Source: Pseudomonadota bacterium (GTDB lineage: Bacteria > Pseudomonadota > Gammaproteobacteria > Xanthomonadales > Xanthomonadaceae). From it: a DNA stretch of 7,031 nucleotides. Location: the NCBI GenBank assembly GCA_023391775.1, contig JAEWAG010000059.1:1-7031 (forward strand), in the 5' to 3' direction. This document shows, piece after piece, positions 5,468 to 7,031 of this stretch (positions within the stretch are counted from its first letter, which is position 1; each line of letters starts with the position of its first letter). Position numbers and translations under genes: made by a program. Below the pieces are notes generated by a model. That model made no database searches and was not told where the DNA came from. It saw only the letters and a list, made by a program, of their open reading frames with translations.

Positions 5468-5971
5468 GTGAACATCTATTATTCTAGAAATCAATATGCA
5501 AAAGAATCGATAGTCGCAATGGATGCAGCTGGTCAAACAGTTTCAAAGTATGGAAAACATTATAGACAAGCTCCCAATGATCCAAATTCCGGATGGGCCT
5601 ACACTAAACAAGTTGCTGAAATTGCTTGGGAAAGTGATGAAGTGAGACCTATATTATTAGCTCCTATAGCTGCCTTTGCTGAAACAACAACTGCTGGTGG
5701 AACTATAATATCCAATTTACCTCGTATTAAAAATGTAAAAGAACTAAAATCTTTGATTAATGTCTTATCCAAAAATGATAGAAAACTTGGTTTTGATAAT
5801 TTGAAAAAATTAGAGAAAATAGTAGAAAAGTATGGTGGGGAAATCCGTTATGATCTAAATCCAGTTAAGGGTAAAAGAGGTCCGCATATTCAGATTGAAA
5901 ATCTAGGTAAATCAATTGAGTCCAAACACATTCAATTATCTAAAGAAACTGTAAAAAAATTATCTAAATAA
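5468..5971 (+). CDS. putative polymorphic toxin C-terminal domain (Rhs-CT), detached
   Basis: Continues in the same frame as the corrected Rhs tip but is cut off from it by TAA 5432; GTG 5468 is the first plausible start afterwards, with no clear ribosome site. The 167-residue frame starts with a linker (NIYYSRNQYAKESIVAMDAAGQ, split in the family-like way after the core), has a hydrophobic segment at ~61-72 (PILLAPIAAFAE), and ends in a basic domain (~100-167). Within it, Arg127-Asp129, 'GPHIQIE' (138-144, His140) and 'KHIQL' (153-157, His154) look like the catalytic core of a small secreted toxin, perhaps a BECR-fold ribonuclease; the exact family is not certain. The position after an Rhs core and directly before a coupled small acidic gene is the classic toxin-immunity layout. 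The gene is more AT-rich than the native genes. Without the Rhs shell it probably cannot be delivered, and may be silent or serve as a recombination donor. Confidence 0.65.
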   Translation: MNIYYSRNQYAKESIVAMDAAGQTVSKYGKHYRQAPNDPNSGWAYTKQVAEIAWESDEVRPILLAPIAAFAETTTAGGTIISNLPRIKNVKELKSLINVLSKNDRKLGFDNLKKLEKIVEKYGGEIRYDLNPVKGKRGPHIQIENLGKSIESKHIQLSKETVKKLSK

Positions 5972-6372
5972 TGAATGATAATTCTTCTATTAAAATTGAA
6001 TTTATTAAGTATCTTTTACGATTCTATTCTGTAAATGCAATAAGTAATATAAAAATCTCTGGTAATAAAATCTACGGTAAAGCAATTTGGAGAGACATTC
6101 CGAATGATGAAGATTATCAAAATTTTGTTTGGGACTGCATGCTTTCTGAGGAAGAAATCGAAAGCTTAATTGAAATATTGGAATATATCTATAAAAATGA
6201 TTATTATAAAAATGATAAAATTTTAATTAAAGATGATAAAATTTATCATGCTTTTAAAGAAAAATGGAAACCTGACAAAATAAGAAAGACTATCAATAAT
6301 ATGTATAATGTCGAAATTGAAATGATTGATGAGGAAGGTTGTTTAAATGACGCCTTTTATTTACATCGATAA
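5971..6372 (+). CDS. putative immunity protein paired with the upstream toxin
   Basis: A 133-residue acidic cytoplasmic protein, no signal peptide. Its ATG overlaps the toxin's TAA by one base (TAATG, 5969-5973), so translation is probably coupled, as is usual for toxin-immunity pairs. Visible features are Trp40 in 'KAIWRDIPNDEDYQNFVW' and a long acidic helix 'LSEEEIESLIEILEYIY'; the acid excess would suit binding to the basic toxin domain. The sequence family is not recognised; the immunity role rests on position, size and charge. The frame is intact even though the toxin is cut off from its Rhs carrier, which suggests it is kept to protect against kin that carry the same toxin, or that the decay is recent. 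Strongly AT-rich. The next gene starts directly after its stop in the same frame. Confidence 0.6.
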   Translation: MNDNSSIKIEFIKYLLRFYSVNAISNIKISGNKIYGKAIWRDIPNDEDYQNFVWDCMLSEEEIESLIEILEYIYKNDYYKNDKILIKDDKIYHAFKEKWKPDKIRKTINNMYNVEIEMIDEEGCLNDAFYLHR

Positions 6373-6375
6373 GTG

Positions 6376-7031
6376 ATGATTATAGCTTTGCGAAATTATC
6401 GCAGCAAGGCTAAATCAAGTTTCACACAAGTTCAGATTTGGTACTCACTGGTGATATGGAATCCTGTAATGGAAACCGAATTCTATGGCGATGGGCAACA
6501 TAATGGAGGCGTGTTTTTCTGGGGAAATCTTAATCCGTATATTTATACCTATCAGAATCCGATTAAGTATATTGATCCCAATGGGAAGCAGGTTGAAGCA
6601 ATTAAAAAATATTTAGGTAACTTATGGAATGATTGGAGTCCTGTTAATCGAGCAAATCAAAGATTTGCAGGAGAAAGTGAGAGAGATCAAAATAGACGAT
6701 TATCTGAGTCTACCATGAGAAACCTGAATCAAACAGCAAACGCTATTGCATCAAGAAAAACAGCAAATGATCTATTAAACACGGCACTTAAAAACCCTGA
6801 CCAAAAATTACTTTATATCAGTGATTTGATGCAAGATGGCGGCGATGCTATGGCAGTGGCTGGCTATGCTTTAACTCTCTCAGTAGTGGGTGCAGAAATA
6901 GGAGTTCCTCTTGCGGCACTTGGAAATGCAGTTTCTACTGTAGGTTCTGGGATCGAACTAACAGTGAACGTATCTCAATCAGATTTAAAAGGCGCGTCTT
7001 CAAAAGGAGGTTGGTTGCTAGCTGGTGAATT
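6376..7031 (+). CDS. second Rhs core tip joined to a different C-terminal region (partial, runs off window)
   Basis: The frame is open from the immunity gene's TAA (6370) to the window end: GTG 6373 or ATG 6376 gives at least 218 residues. The first ~20 (MIIALRNYRSKAKSSFTQVQ) are not Rhs-like. Then come 'IWNPVMETEFYGDGQHNGG' (27-45), 'VFFWGNLNPYIYTYQNP' (46-62) and 'YIDPNGKQ' (65-72), the Rhs tip just before the toxin. The 'GVDPLG' before IWNP is replaced by 'SLV' through a 9-base difference. After residue 72 the sequence is unrelated to toxin 1: a charged helix rich in R, N and E (90-130), then an Ala/Gly/Val-rich hydrophobic segment (157-190, AMAVAGYALTLSVVGAEIG...) typical of pre-toxin linkers in Rhs proteins of this group. 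The toxin itself should lie beyond 7031. Either a displaced orphan cassette or a truncated expressed toxin; the new start may be chance. Confidence 0.7.
   Translation, partial: MIIALRNYRSKAKSSFTQVQIWYSLVIWNPVMETEFYGDGQHNGGVFFWGNLNPYIYTYQNPIKYIDPNGKQVEAIKKYLGNLWNDWSPVNRANQRFAGESERDQNRRLSESTMRNLNQTANAIASRKTANDLLNTALKNPDQKLLYISDLMQDGGDAMAVAGYALTLSVVGAEIGVPLAALGNAVSTVGSGIELTVNVSQSDLKGASSKGGWLLAGE
6384..6411. repeat. imperfect hairpin at the cassette boundary
   Basis: TGCGA (6389-6393) and TCGCA (6399-6403) are exact inverted repeats around a five-base loop, with an outer AGC/GCT pairing (6384-6386, 6409-6411) across a bulge. There is no T tract. It lies between the immunity stop and the second Rhs tip, where an exchange boundary would be expected. 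It may be chance. Confidence 0.35.
6439..6591 (+). repeat. Rhs-tip direct repeat, copy 2
   Basis: 153 bases matching 5212-5374 from TGGTAC to IDPNGKQ. The 10-base length difference is explained exactly by 9 bases missing after TGGTAC (in frame) and by the extra base in copy 1. Similarity falls away on both sides, which marks the exchange limits. Confidence 0.9.

Overview
The window looks like chromosomal DNA of a flavobacterium, most probably Chryseobacterium or a close Weeksellaceae relative. The evidence is AT-rich intergenic DNA, TAnnTTTG-type -7 promoter elements, signal peptides of Bacteroidota type, few clear Shine-Dalgarno sites, and an Rhs core ending with the 'IWNPVMETEFYGDGQHNGG' and 'NLNPYIYTYQNP' pieces that I associate with this group. 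The genus is inference from recalled family resemblance; no search was run. All convincing genes lie on the + strand.

Layout. (1) 1-612: the 3' end of a housekeeping 2-oxo acid dehydrogenase E2 gene, closed by a clear intrinsic terminator. (2) 749-1231: a small secreted protein of unknown function with its own promoter element. (3) 1232-2259: about 1 kb without a credible gene, filled with repeats: a tandem 'CCCGCTGCGCAAA' duplication, GCTGATT heptamers, a 29-bp exact direct repeat, a GC-rich palindrome and an 11-bp perfect inverted repeat. (4) 2260-2795: a DUF559 (Vsr-like) endonuclease gene whose 3' end overlaps a second coding-like reading frame; a piece of the upstream repeat recurs just downstream. 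(5) 2934-4076: an intact lipoprotein alpha/beta hydrolase with a good promoter. (6) 4077-5088: decayed genes, namely a frameshifted small secreted peptide, a truncated LpxR-type outer-membrane deacylase, and an unidentified C-terminal fragment. (7) 5089-7031: a polymorphic-toxin region. It holds a detached Rhs core tip (frameshifted, then stopped), a toxin-like C-terminal domain, a stop/start-overlapping putative immunity gene, and then a second copy of the Rhs tip joined to a different C-terminal region that leaves the window.

Region 7 is the most interesting. It looks like an array of displaced Rhs C-terminal cassettes: a full-length rhs gene, presumably elsewhere or downstream, would have exchanged tips and left old tip-toxin-immunity modules behind. 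In the first module the link between Rhs core and toxin is broken by one extra base and a TAA, while toxin and immunity frames remain open. In the second, the Rhs tip has acquired a new 5' end directly after the immunity gene and has lost its VDP motif by a 9-base difference. The toxin and immunity genes look clearly more AT-rich than the hydrolase and E2 genes, as expected of horizontally exchanged cassettes.
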